Part shown: piece by piece, positions 7,340 to 14,124 of the stretch | How the letters are laid out: every line of letters begins with the position of its first letter | Position numbering within the stretch: position 1 is the first letter of the stretch | Assembly (NCBI GenBank): GCA_002451275.1 | Contig: DKBS01000079.1 | Coordinates: 1-14,124, forward strand | Length of the DNA: 14,124 bases | Reading direction: 5' to 3' | Source: Planctomycetaceae bacterium UBA6894 | GTDB taxonomy: Bacteria; Planctomycetota; Planctomycetia; Gemmatales; Gemmataceae | The notes under the pieces: generated by a model | Databases searched by the model: none | Told to the model about the DNA's origin: nothing | What the model saw: the letters and a program-made list of their open reading frames with translations, nothing else | Made by a program: the position numbers and the translations under genes

Positions 7340-8539
7340 TTATTCCTCATAGAGCAGGAAGGGCTTGCGTTGGGCCAGGAAGTCGGCGACCTCCTCTCCC
7401 CAATCGTTGGAGATTTCCAGCCAGCCTATGCCGCGGGTCAACGTCAACCGTTCCCGGTCGCTGCCAAAAAGCAGGTCAATCGCCAGGCGATCTGCCACAA
7501 ATTCGTAGGGATCGGTGCGCCAGGCAAAATGATCGCCGCCCTGCTTCCTGGCCAGATCTAGCACGGCGATTCCGGTGGCCACCGGGCCGAACTTCACCCG
7601 GTCGGTCACATGGATCTGCGCGCCGTGGCAAATCTGCCCTGAATACTTCTGGAAAGTAGGCCGGAAGGTGACGGGCCGGAATTTCACCCCCGCCAATCCT
7701 TGGGCATTCAGGGCCTCTGCCAGCCGGTCAGCTTCCAGCCAGGGTGCCCCGAAGATCTCAAACGGCCGGGTGGTTCCTCGCCCTTCCGACAGGTTGGTGC
7801 CTTCCAGCAGGCATTGCCCCGGGTAAACCAACGCCGTGTCCAGCGTTGGCATGTTCGGGCTGGGCATCACCCAGGGGACCGTGGTCTCGTCCAGATACAT
7901 TCCTCGCCGCCATCCCTGGCAGGGGATCACCTCCAGCTCCCCATCCAGTTCCAGCTCTTCTTTGTATAGAATTGCCAGTTCTGCCAGGGTCATGCCGTGC
8001 CGTGTGGGGATGGGGTAGGGGCCCACGAAACTTTCGGCTCCCTCTTCCAGCATCGGCCCTTCCACCGTGGCCCCGTTGATAGGGTTCGGCCGGTCCAGCA
8101 CGATGACCTGCACGCCCTGGGCAAACGCCGCCTGCATCGCGTACAGCATGCTGGCCTGAAAGGTGTAGTACCGGCTGCCGATATCCACAAGGTCCACCAC
8201 CAGCGTGTCGATCTCCTGCAAATCCTCCGCACGGGGTGTCAGGGATTCAAATCCGTCCCCGTACAGGCTCACCCACCGCGGCCCCGCCCCAGCCTGGGCT
8301 GCCAAGGTCACCGGCTCCAAGTCCTGCGCGTGTCCGAAAAAACCATGCTCCGGGGTGAAGACGATTTTCAATTGCTCGCCAATCACCCCGTGCACAATCC
8401 GCAGTGCGCTGGTCAGGCTGCCGTCCACGGCCGCCGCATGGCTCAGCAGGCCCACCCGCCGGCCCTTCAAAAACGAGAACCCATCCCCCCGGGCCAGGTC
8501 CAGTCCGGTGCGGACGGTGGAGCAGTTGTCAGTCGGCAT
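7340..8539 (-). CDS. namZ: NamZ-family exo-beta-N-acetylmuramidase (DUF1343), apparently cytoplasmic
   Basis: This 399-residue protein matches the DUF1343 family, whose characterised member NamZ (B. subtilis YbbC) removes terminal MurNAc from peptidoglycan fragments. Visible motifs are VRTGLDLA near the start, KGRRVGLLSHAAA (25-37), FTPEHGFFG (61-69) with a likely active-site glutamate, DLVDIGSRYYTF (116-127), LDRPNPING (148-156), PTRHGMTLAELA (178-189), PSPNMPTLDTALVYPG (226-241) and LLEGTNLSEGRGTTRPFE (244-261). Length is that of the mature family enzyme. There is no signal peptide, and an in-frame TGA at 8552-8554 rules out an upstream extension. Known members are generally exported, so this one should act inside the cell. 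It overlaps the YbjQ gene by 11 nt and is followed at 3 nt by the symporter gene. The family is certain; the exact substrate is inferred. Confidence 0.92.
   Translation of the reverse strand: MPTDNCSTVRTGLDLARGDGFSFLKGRRVGLLSHAAAVDGSLTSALRIVHGVIGEQLKIVFTPEHGFFGHAQDLEPVTLAAQAGAGPRWVSLYGDGFESLTPRAEDLQEIDTLVVDLVDIGSRYYTFQASMLYAMQAAFAQGVQVIVLDRPNPINGATVEGPMLEEGAESFVGPYPIPTRHGMTLAELAILYKEELELDGELEVIPCQGWRRGMYLDETTVPWVMPSPNMPTLDTALVYPGQCLLEGTNLSEGRGTTRPFEIFGAPWLEADRLAEALNAQGLAGVKFRPVTFRPTFQKYSGQICHGAQIHVTDRVKFGPVATGIAVLDLARKQGGDHFAWRTDPYEFVADRLAIDLLFGSDRERLTLTRGIGWLEISNDWGEEVADFLAQRKPFLLYEE
7343..7348 (-). promoter_or_regulatory. Ribosome binding site for the symporter, inside the end of namZ
   Basis: GAGGAA on the minus strand is also the last two Glu codons of the NamZ-family gene. 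It lies 6 nt before the GTG start of the symporter. It supports the unusual GTG start and suggests translational coupling of the two genes. Confidence 0.65.
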
Positions 8540-8855
8540 GGCGCACCAGGCTCACCGCGGTTCCGTAAGCCAGCACCTCGGTGGTGTTGGGGCCGAAATC
8601 CGTGGCGTCGTACCGCATGCCAATGATGGCATGTGCCCCCAGTTCCTCGGCGTGGGCCACCATCTTGTCAAACGCTTCCTGCCGCGCTGCCTCGCACACT
8701 TTGGCGAACGCCTCGTTGTTCCCGCCGATGATCGTCTTCAGTCCGCCCATTACCCCTTGGGCGATGGTGGGAGATCGCACCACGATCCCGCGCACCACGC
8801 CCAGGTAATCGGTGATGCTATGGTTGGCCACTTCGTTCCCGGTGGTGGTGATCAT
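8529..8855 (-). CDS. ybjQ: UPF0145 family protein YbjQ
   Basis: This 108-residue cytoplasmic protein belongs to the YbjQ/UPF0145 family, whose structures are small ring-forming oligomers of unknown function. It shows the family pattern: MITTTGNEV at the start, YLGVVRGIVVRSP (17-29), a glycine-rich GGLKTIIGG (37-45), a helix AFDKMVAHAEELGAHAIIGM (61-80), and a C-terminal strand EVLAYGTAVSL (93-103). ATG 8855 is chosen because relatives begin at this residue and are about 107 residues long. An in-frame ATG at 8915 would add twenty residues unlike the family. The gene leads the three-gene minus-strand unit and overlaps namZ by 11 nt. The family call is firm; the role, and any link to muropeptide use, is unknown. 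Confidence 0.9.
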   Translation of the reverse strand: MITTTGNEVANHSITDYLGVVRGIVVRSPTIAQGVMGGLKTIIGGNNEAFAKVCEAARQEAFDKMVAHAEELGAHAIIGMRYDATDFGPNTTEVLAYGTAVSLVRHAD

Positions 8856-8948
8856 GATCAAAACCCTGGATTGGTGAAGGAAAAAGCTACCTGTCCAGCC
8901 TACCACCCCGGTCATGGTTGAGGAATCTGCCCGCTGGTGGGTTTTCCT

Positions 8949-8976
8949 TTCACCATAAGAAGTTCCCTGCTAGACT
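8949..8976 (+). promoter_or_regulatory. Candidate sigma70-like promoter for the Gfo/Idh gene
   Basis: In the 155-nt spacer between the divergent ybjQ and Gfo/Idh genes, TTCACC (8949-8954) and TAGACT (8971-8976) match the -35 and -10 consensus at four of six positions each. They are 16 nt apart. Transcription would begin near 8983, about 28 nt before ATG 9011. This is a pattern match only. I found no equally convincing promoter for the minus-strand unit. Confidence 0.3.
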
Positions 8977-9000
8977 CGGGGCCTGCCTTTTTCATCCATC

Positions 9001-9004
9001 GGAG
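9001..9004 (+). promoter_or_regulatory. Ribosome binding site for the Gfo/Idh gene
   Basis: GGAG lies 6 nt before ATG 9011. It fixes this start over an in-frame ATG at 8918, which would bury the twin-arginine leader about 45 residues into the protein. Confidence 0.6.
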
Positions 9005-9010
9005 CCAGCC

Positions 9011-10348
9011 ATGGCACAGAAAAACCGCATCGAAACCGCCCGCATCAATCGCCGCCAAGCCCTCAGCGGCTTTGCCGCGTCGCTGGCAGCCCCCATGGTC
9101 TTCCGCGCCCACGGCCACGCCGCACCCAGCGAGACGGTCCGCCACGCCAGCTTCGGTGCCGGCGGCATGGCCCTGGCCGACATCAATTCCCTTACCGCCA
9201 GCAAGAACCTCAAGCTGGTCGCCATTGCCGATGTCGACACCACCCGCTTCGCCGAGATTCAAAAGCGCTTCCCCGGTGTCAACTGCTACAAGGATTGGCG
9301 TGAACTGCTCGACAAGGAAAAGGGACTCGACAGTGCCAACATCTCCACACCTGACCACATGCACGCGCCCATCACCATGAGCGCCATGCAGCGCGGCCTG
9401 CATGTCTATACCCAGAAACCGCTCACGCAGACCATCCACGAGTCGCGCCAGCTCACCCGTGTTGCGGCTGAAAAGAAGCTGGTCACCCAGATGGGCATTC
9501 AGATCCATTCCCATGTCATCCACCGCACCGTGGTGGCGCTGGTGCAGGAAGGGGCCATCGGCAAGGTGAAAGAGGTCCATAGCTGGAGTGGCAAGCAATG
9601 GGGCGACCGCGAACCCCGCCCCGCCCGCGTGGACATGCCCCCCGCCAGCCTGAACTGGGATGCCTGGCTCGGCGTCGCCGCCGAACGCCCATTCATCACC
9701 GGCTACTACCACCCCGGCAATTGGCGCAAGCGCCTCGATTTCGGCACCGGCACCTTCGGCGACATGGGCTGCCACATCCTCGATCCGGTCTTCACCGCCA
9801 CCGCGGTGGGCAACCCACTTTGGGTCGAGAGTGTGGGCGATGCTCCCAATGCCGACAGTTGGGGTCTCGATGTCCAAGTGAAGTTCGTCTTCCCCGGCAC
9901 AAAACACACCACCGACCAGGTCAGCCTCACCTGGTACAACGGCTCCCTGCGCCCGCCCTCCGCGCTGAAGGAGCTGGTCGGCGGCAAGGATCTGCACGAC
10001 CAGGGCTCCATCTACATCGGCGAGAAGGGAATCCTCTACTCCCCGTACATCGATGCCCCCCGCTTGTACCCCAAGGAAAAGTTCGAGGGCTACAAGATGC
10101 CCGAGCCCGGCGGTGCCGACCACTACCTCCAGTTCGTCGAGGCGGTCCGCGGCAACGGCCAAACCTCCGCCCCCTTCTCCTTCGCCGGTCCCCTCACCGA
10201 AAGCGTTCTCCTCGGTTGCCTCGCCACCCGCTTCAAGGGCCAGAAACTCCAGTGGGACGGCCCGGCCATGAAGGTCACCAATGTCCCCGAGGCCAACGCT
10301 TTTGTCCGCCGCACCTACCGCAAAGGCTGGGAAGTCGAGGGTCTCTGA
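9011..10348 (+). CDS. Tat-exported Gfo/Idh/MocA family oxidoreductase
   Basis: This 445-residue protein should bind NAD(P) and oxidise, or redox-catalyse cleavage of, a sugar or cyclitol in the periplasm. The leader INRRQALSGFAASLAAP (12-28) is a twin-arginine signal followed by a hydrophobic stretch and an AHGHAAP cleavage region. The Rossmann domain starts with FGAGGMALAD (48-57), followed by VAIADVD (70-76) and STPDHMHAP (112-120). The family E-K-P motif appears as Y-T-Q-K-P (133-137), keeping the lysine but with Gln for Glu. The C-terminal domain has GTGTFGDMGCHILDP (245-259), with a probable catalytic-site histidine. Tat-leader members of this type are abundant in Planctomycetes and Verrucomicrobia. 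The gene is 49 nt upstream of a second Tat protein, so they probably form one operon. The substrate cannot be named. Confidence 0.92.
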   Translation: MAQKNRIETARINRRQALSGFAASLAAPMVFRAHGHAAPSETVRHASFGAGGMALADINSLTASKNLKLVAIADVDTTRFAEIQKRFPGVNCYKDWRELLDKEKGLDSANISTPDHMHAPITMSAMQRGLHVYTQKPLTQTIHESRQLTRVAAEKKLVTQMGIQIHSHVIHRTVVALVQEGAIGKVKEVHSWSGKQWGDREPRPARVDMPPASLNWDAWLGVAAERPFITGYYHPGNWRKRLDFGTGTFGDMGCHILDPVFTATAVGNPLWVESVGDAPNADSWGLDVQVKFVFPGTKHTTDQVSLTWYNGSLRPPSALKELVGGKDLHDQGSIYIGEKGILYSPYIDAPRLYPKEKFEGYKMPEPGGADHYLQFVEAVRGNGQTSAPFSFAGPLTESVLLGCLATRFKGQKLQWDGPAMKVTNVPEANAFVRRTYRKGWEVEGL

Positions 10349-10384
10349 TTTCCGTTTATGTCTTTTCCCTTTTCAACCTCTCTC

Positions 10385-10390
10385 CGGGAG
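10385..10390 (+). promoter_or_regulatory. Ribosome binding site for the NHL-propeller gene
   Basis: CGGGAG lies 7 nt before ATG 10398. It favours this start, which puts the twin-arginine pair at the extreme N-terminus, over in-frame codons from 10281 that overlap the upstream gene. Confidence 0.6.
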
Positions 10391-10397
10391 TCGTTTC

Positions 10398-11477
10398 ATG
10401 GATCGTCGTCGCTTTTTGAAAAACACCTCCGCCCTCTCCGCGATTGCCGCCTCAGGCCCCATCCTGCTGGGAACCGAGGACAAGTCCGACAACAAGCCCC
10501 TCGTCACCGGCGAGGGAGAGCACCGCTACGAGGTCATCCACGACTGGGCCAAACTCCCTGACCAGTTTACCTGGCAGACCACCCACAATGTCGCGGTCGA
10601 TTCCCAGGGCAATGTCTATGTCATCCACGAGGGCCGCAGGGAGCTGAAGGACCACCCCTCCATCTTTGTGTTCGATCCCACGGGCAAATACATCCGCAGC
10701 TTCGGCAAGCAGTTCCAGGGCGGCGGCCATGGCATCGAGATCCGCAAGGAGGGCAACGACGAGTTCCTCTATGTCTGCGCCTACCAGCACCTGAAGACCT
10801 TCGCCAAGCTCAGCCTCACCGGCGAGACCGTCTGGCAGAAATACGCCCCCATGGATTCCAAGGTCTACGCTGCGGGCGAAGACACCAACCCCACCGGCGC
10901 CTGGGGCCAAAACCGCTTCCTGCCCACCAACTTCGCCTGGGTCCCCGGCGGCACCGATTTCCTCCTGGTCGACGGCTACGGCGGCTTCGTCGTCCACCGC
11001 TACGACAAGGACGGCAACTGGAAGTCCCACTTCGGCGGCCCGGGCAAGGGTGAAGGCAAGTTCAACACCCCCCACGGCCTCTGGGTCGATACCCGTGGCG
11101 CCGAGCCCCGCATTGTCATCTGCGACCGCGCCCACAACACGCTGCAGTTCTTCGACATCAACGGCAAGTACCAGAAGACCCTCACCGGCTTCGGTCTCCC
11201 CGCCAATGCCGAAACCCACAAGGGCCTGCTGGTCATCCCCGAATTGCACGCCCGCGTCAGCCTGCTCGACAAGGACGACAAGGTCGTGGCCCGTCTGGGC
11301 GATGATGTCGCCCGCGTCACCGGCAAGGACGGCGGCGCCATCCGGGGCGATGCCAAGAAGTGGCAGAACGGCAAGTTCGTCCACCCCCACGATGCCTGCT
11401 TCGATGCCGACGGCAACATCCTGGTGGCCGAGTGGGTCGCCACCGGTCGTGTCAGCAAACTGCGCAAGGTCAGCTAA
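10398..11477 (+). CDS. Tat-exported NHL-type six-bladed beta-propeller protein
   Basis: This 359-residue protein begins with MDRRRFLKNTSALSAIAASG, a near-perfect Tat leader. The rest reads as six propeller blades, each beginning with a short HxxxVD-like strand followed by D-x-x-G-N/K turns: about residues 61-78 (NVAVDSQGNVYV), 110-127 (HGIEI), 176-193, 225-250 (HGLWVD), 273-290 and 330-345 (DACFDADGNILVAEW). This pattern fits NHL repeat proteins and the peptidyl-alpha-hydroxyglycine lyase fold. Histidine recurs at the blade-start position in five of the six blades. It could be a metal-dependent lyase-like enzyme or a binding scaffold; no catalytic assignment is possible. It follows the Gfo/Idh gene by 49 nt and ends just before a strong terminator, so these two are probably the last genes of one transcript. 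Confidence 0.85.
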   Translation: MDRRRFLKNTSALSAIAASGPILLGTEDKSDNKPLVTGEGEHRYEVIHDWAKLPDQFTWQTTHNVAVDSQGNVYVIHEGRRELKDHPSIFVFDPTGKYIRSFGKQFQGGGHGIEIRKEGNDEFLYVCAYQHLKTFAKLSLTGETVWQKYAPMDSKVYAAGEDTNPTGAWGQNRFLPTNFAWVPGGTDFLLVDGYGGFVVHRYDKDGNWKSHFGGPGKGEGKFNTPHGLWVDTRGAEPRIVICDRAHNTLQFFDINGKYQKTLTGFGLPANAETHKGLLVIPELHARVSLLDKDDKVVARLGDDVARVTGKDGGAIRGDAKKWQNGKFVHPHDACFDADGNILVAEWVATGRVSKLRKVS

Positions 11478-11503
11478 CGCCCTTCCAGGTTGATCCACCC
11501 CAG

Positions 11504-11538
11504 AAAAGGGGCCGGAACGCAGGTTCCGGCCCCTTTTT
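11504..11538 (+). terminator. Intrinsic (Rho-independent) terminator after the NHL gene
   Basis: A perfect 15-bp inverted repeat, AAAAGGGGCCGGAAC (11504-11518) and its complement (11523-11537), encloses the four-base loop GCAG. The 3' arm runs into five T residues. It lies 26 nt beyond the NHL gene stop and separates the Gfo/Idh-NHL unit from ppc. The A-run on the 5' side means it could also act on the opposite strand. Confidence 0.92.
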
Positions 11539-11590
11539 CATCGTGCCGCCTTTTTGCGCGGTGCTTGCCTACCAGCCGTCCGGGCCTGCC

Positions 11591-11599
11591 TGTTATCAT
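11591..11599 (+). promoter_or_regulatory. Candidate extended -10 promoter for ppc
   Basis: TGTTATCAT reads as an extended -10 element: TG, one base, then TATCAT, which matches TATAAT at five of six positions. No -35 box stands at the usual distance; TTGCCT at 11565-11570 is too far, at 23 nt. The element lies after the terminator and about 90 nt before the ppc start, which is the expected place for a promoter. Not tested. Confidence 0.35.
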
Positions 11600-11691
11600 G
11601 CGTTCAAGACAGATGTGCAAGAATTGCGCCGGTTGGTCCTCCCCCTCCCGGAGCATGCGCCCTTTTCTCCTGTAGGGAGCCGTTACCCGAC

Positions 11692-14124
11692 ATGAGCCCA
11701 GCCAATTCACCTGCCACTCTGGAGGCTCTCGAGCGGCAGGACCAGGTCATCCGCATGCTGGAGGATCTCCTCCGCCAAACCATCGAGCGCCTCGCCGGCC
11801 CCGAGGTCCTCGCCCGTTTCGACCGGGTCCGCGAGGCCTCCATCGCCCTGCGCACCCGCGGCGCCCCGGAAGACGCCCGCTTTCTGCGCGAGTTCCTCGA
11901 CTCGCTAGATGTCGCCTCGCTGCGTGAGTTGATCCGCGCCTTCACCATCTACTTCGACCTGAACAACCTGGCCGAGCAGCACGCCCGCATCCACGCCATC
12001 CGCAAGCGCATCCGCGCCCAGTATCCCAAGCCCATGGGCGAATCGGTCAGCGAGGCGATCCGCCAATTGAAGGATCGCAACTTCCCGGCCGGCGACCTCC
12101 GCAAGCTGCTTGACAACCTCCACATCCAACCGGTCTTCACGGCCCACCCCAGTGAAGCGCGCCGCCTCACCATCCTCGAGAAACTGGCCGCCATCTCCGA
12201 CGAGATCGACCGCCTCGATTACCTCGAACTCCTGCCCGAAGAGGCCCAGGCTGCCCGCGATTCCATCCGCCAGCACATCGAGATCCTCTGGCTCACCGAG
12301 TCTGTCCGCTCCGAGCGCCCCAAGGTGATCGATGAGGTCCGCCAGGGCCTGGAGGTGGTCGAGGGCAGTCTGTTCGAGGTGGTGCCCGAGCTCTACAGCC
12401 TAGTCACATCCAGCCTCAGGGATATTTACCCCGACCAAAAGTGGAAGCTGCCCGCCATCCTCCGATTCGGCTCCTGGATCGGTGGCGACCGCGATGGCCA
12501 CCCAGAGGTGACCGCCCGCGTCACCATCGAGACCGTTGCCCTCCACCAGGCAACCGTTCTCAGGCACTACCTAACCCAGGCCCACAGCCTGGGCAGGCAC
12601 CTCAGCCATTCCGCCAAGCGGCTCAACCTGCCCCCCGCCTTCCTGCAGGGCCTGCGTGACGAGGCCCAGGCCCTCGGCCTGCCCGCCGACCGCATCGCCC
12701 GCGAGCCGCTGCGCCAAAAGTGCAGGCACATCGCCCGCAGGCTCGGCCTCACCATCGAGCGTCTCCGCTCGCTCGTGCCTGCCTGGACCGACACCGTCAC
12801 CCGGGCGCCGGCCATGGTCTACACCAGCCCGGCCCAACTGCGCGACGACCTGCTCTCCCTGCGCTCGGTGCTGGTCGCCAACCAGGCCGAGGCGGCCGCC
12901 CGCATGCTGGACGATTTCCTCCGCAAGGTCGATGTGTTCGGCCTGCACCTGCTCACGCTCGACATCCGCCAGCATGCCGACCGTCACCGCGCCGCCATTG
13001 CGGAAATCCTCGCCCGCGCCGGCATCGAGGCCGAGTACGAGGCCCTTGGTGCCGAGGAAAAGCTGGCCCTGCTGGCCGACTTGCTCACCATGCCCCGCCC
13101 GGTCATTCCCGCGCACCTCGATTACACCGCGCAAACCTGCGAGACCATCGAGACCTTCCGCGCCGCCAGTGCCATCCTCGAGCACCAATGCCCCGATGCC
13201 ATCGAGAACTACATCATCAGCGGCACCGGCGACGCCGCCCACCTGCTCGAGGTGCTGCTGCTGGCGCGTGAGGCGCGTCTCTTCCGCCCCGCCGATGGCG
13301 TCAGCCGTGTCAACATCATCCCGCTCTTTGAAACCCTCGAGGCCCTCAACCAGGGCCGCGAGATCCTCCAGCGCCTGATGGAGATCCCCTCCTGGCGCGA
13401 GCACCTCGTCCTGCGCGGCGACCTGCAGGAGGTGATGATCGGCTATTCCGACAGCAACAAGGAAAGCGGCTTCGTCCAGTCCGCTTGGGCCCTGCACGAG
13501 ATCCAGCGCGATCTCGCCGCCTTCGCCCGTGAGAACCGCATCGCGGTCCGCATATTCCACGGCCGCGGTGGCGCCGTCGGCCGTGGTGGCGGCCCGGCCA
13601 ACCACGCCATCCTGGCCCAGCCTCCCGGCGCGGTGAACGGTTCCCTCCGCATCACCGAGCAGGGCGAGGTCATCGCCGATCGCTACGGCCACAAGGCCAT
13701 CGCCAAAAGGCACCTCGACCAGGTGGTGAACGCGGTCCTCCGCGCCAGCCTGGGCATCGACCACGGCAAGGTCGAGCCCGCCTGGGAGCAGTTGATGGAC
13801 CGCCTCTCCGCCACCGCCCGGGGGGCCTACCGCGGCTTGGTCTACAAGGATCCCGATTTCCTTGAGTACTTCACCCAGGCCACCCCCATTAGCGAGATCG
13901 CCCAGCTCCGGCTCGGTTCCCGCCCCGCCAAGCGGGGAGCCACCACCTCCATCGAGCAGCTCCGTGCCATCCCCTGGGTCTTTTCGTGGATGCAGTCCCG
14001 CCACACCCTCCCCGGCTGGTATGGCCTGGGTACAGCCCTGTCGGCGGCCATCAGCACCGATCCCGCCCATCTCGAAACCCTGAAACGGATGTATTCCGCC
14101 TGGCCCTTTTTCCACGCCCTCATC
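11692..14124 (+). CDS. ppc: Phosphoenolpyruvate carboxylase, 3' end cut by the window
   Basis: This enzyme adds bicarbonate to phosphoenolpyruvate to give oxaloacetate and phosphate, refilling the TCA cycle in the cytoplasm. The frame is open from ATG 11692 to the last base, giving 811 residues; family members are usually about 880-930, so roughly the last 70-120 residues, with the C-terminal allosteric and R-N-T-G region, are missing. Seen in order: VFTAHPSEARR (148-158) with the essential histidine at 152, FGSWIGGDRDGHPEVTA (259-275), VMIGYSDSNKESGF (581-594), and FHGRGGAVGRGGGP (622-635), the mobile PEP-binding loop. Small variations are S for T in TAHPS and H for N in RDGHP. AGGGAG (11674-11679) precedes the start at a rather long 12 nt. 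It has its own upstream spacer with a terminator and promoter candidate, so it is probably an independent gene. Codons end heavily in C. Confidence 0.97.
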   Translation, partial: MSPANSPATLEALERQDQVIRMLEDLLRQTIERLAGPEVLARFDRVREASIALRTRGAPEDARFLREFLDSLDVASLRELIRAFTIYFDLNNLAEQHARIHAIRKRIRAQYPKPMGESVSEAIRQLKDRNFPAGDLRKLLDNLHIQPVFTAHPSEARRLTILEKLAAISDEIDRLDYLELLPEEAQAARDSIRQHIEILWLTESVRSERPKVIDEVRQGLEVVEGSLFEVVPELYSLVTSSLRDIYPDQKWKLPAILRFGSWIGGDRDGHPEVTARVTIETVALHQATVLRHYLTQAHSLGRHLSHSAKRLNLPPAFLQGLRDEAQALGLPADRIAREPLRQKCRHIARRLGLTIERLRSLVPAWTDTVTRAPAMVYTSPAQLRDDLLSLRSVLVANQAEAAARMLDDFLRKVDVFGLHLLTLDIRQHADRHRAAIAEILARAGIEAEYEALGAEEKLALLADLLTMPRPVIPAHLDYTAQTCETIETFRAASAILEHQCPDAIENYIISGTGDAAHLLEVLLLAREARLFRPADGVSRVNIIPLFETLEALNQGREILQRLMEIPSWREHLVLRGDLQEVMIGYSDSNKESGFVQSAWALHEIQRDLAAFARENRIAVRIFHGRGGAVGRGGGPANHAILAQPPGAVNGSLRITEQGEVIADRYGHKAIAKRHLDQVVNAVLRASLGIDHGKVEPAWEQLMDRLSATARGAYRGLVYKDPDFLEYFTQATPISEIAQLRLGSRPAKRGATTSIEQLRAIPWVFSWMQSRHTLPGWYGLGTALSAAISTDPAHLETLKRMYSAWPFFHALI

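Noticed and set aside
8856..8915. N-terminal extension of YbjQ from ATG 8915
   Set aside because: The extra twenty residues do not resemble the family, whose members begin at the equivalent of ATG 8855.
8912..10162. A 416-codon open frame on the minus strand opposite the Gfo/Idh gene
   Set aside because: It has the same codon-bias shadow composition and runs across the spacer and the divergent gene start. The Gfo/Idh gene on the plus strand has a leader, ribosome binding site and family motifs.
10452..11498. A 348-codon open frame on the minus strand opposite the NHL gene
   Set aside because: It is a shadow of strongly C-biased codons, with a G/V/D/A-rich translation and no start signal or recognisable domain.
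12571..14115. A 514-codon open frame on the minus strand opposite ppc
   Set aside because: The plus strand encodes all hallmark PEP carboxylase motifs. Its C-ending codons keep the reverse frame free of stops. The minus translation is low-complexity, rich in G, A, V and D, with no motif.
1..14124. Mobile element, CRISPR array, tRNA or toxin-antitoxin system
   Set aside because: No transposase or integrase motif, regularly spaced repeats, tRNA-like cloverleaf or toxin-antitoxin gene pair was found by reading both strands.

Overview
The window is GC-rich, densely packed bacterial DNA with ten complete protein genes and one gene cut by the right edge. Two features suggest a member of the Planctomycetes-Verrucomicrobia group: a Gfo/Idh oxidoreductase with a twin-arginine leader, and next to it a twin-arginine NHL-type propeller protein. 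An outer-membrane efflux protein and a lipoprotein show a diderm envelope. The phylum is an inference; no rRNA or other phylogenetic marker is present. No tRNA, rRNA, CRISPR array, transposase or attachment site was seen.

Region 1 (114-5868, + strand) is a five-gene operon in which every junction overlaps. The order is EmrA-type periplasmic adaptor, TolC-type outer-membrane protein, a 253-residue protein with a twin-arginine leader, a 170-residue lipoprotein, and a DHA2/EmrB-like MFS transporter. The first, second and fifth genes make a complete EmrAB-TolC-type tripartite exporter. The third and fourth are exported proteins of unknown function embedded between the exporter parts. The transporter keeps MFS motif B but its motifs A and C look degenerate.

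Region 2 (5840-8855, - strand) holds three tightly spaced genes, transcribed in the order UPF0145/YbjQ, NamZ-family (DUF1343) exo-N-acetylmuramidase, and sodium:solute symporter. The first two overlap by 11 nt and the last two are 3 nt apart. This NamZ cannot have an export signal, because an in-frame stop lies just upstream of its ATG. That suggests the symporter imports a MurNAc-containing sugar that is cleaved in the cytoplasm. The symporter gene overlaps the exporter operon tail to tail by 29 nt.

Region 3 (9011-11477, + strand) starts divergently from region 2 across a 155-nt spacer with a candidate promoter. It encodes a Tat-exported Gfo/Idh/MocA oxidoreductase and a Tat-exported six-bladed propeller protein whose predicted blades repeatedly carry histidine at one position. 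A strong intrinsic terminator (11504-11538) closes the unit.

Region 4 (11692 to the right edge, + strand) is phosphoenolpyruvate carboxylase, complete at the N-terminus but missing its last stretch because the window ends. An extended -10 promoter candidate precedes it. No gap without a gene exceeds about 215 bases.
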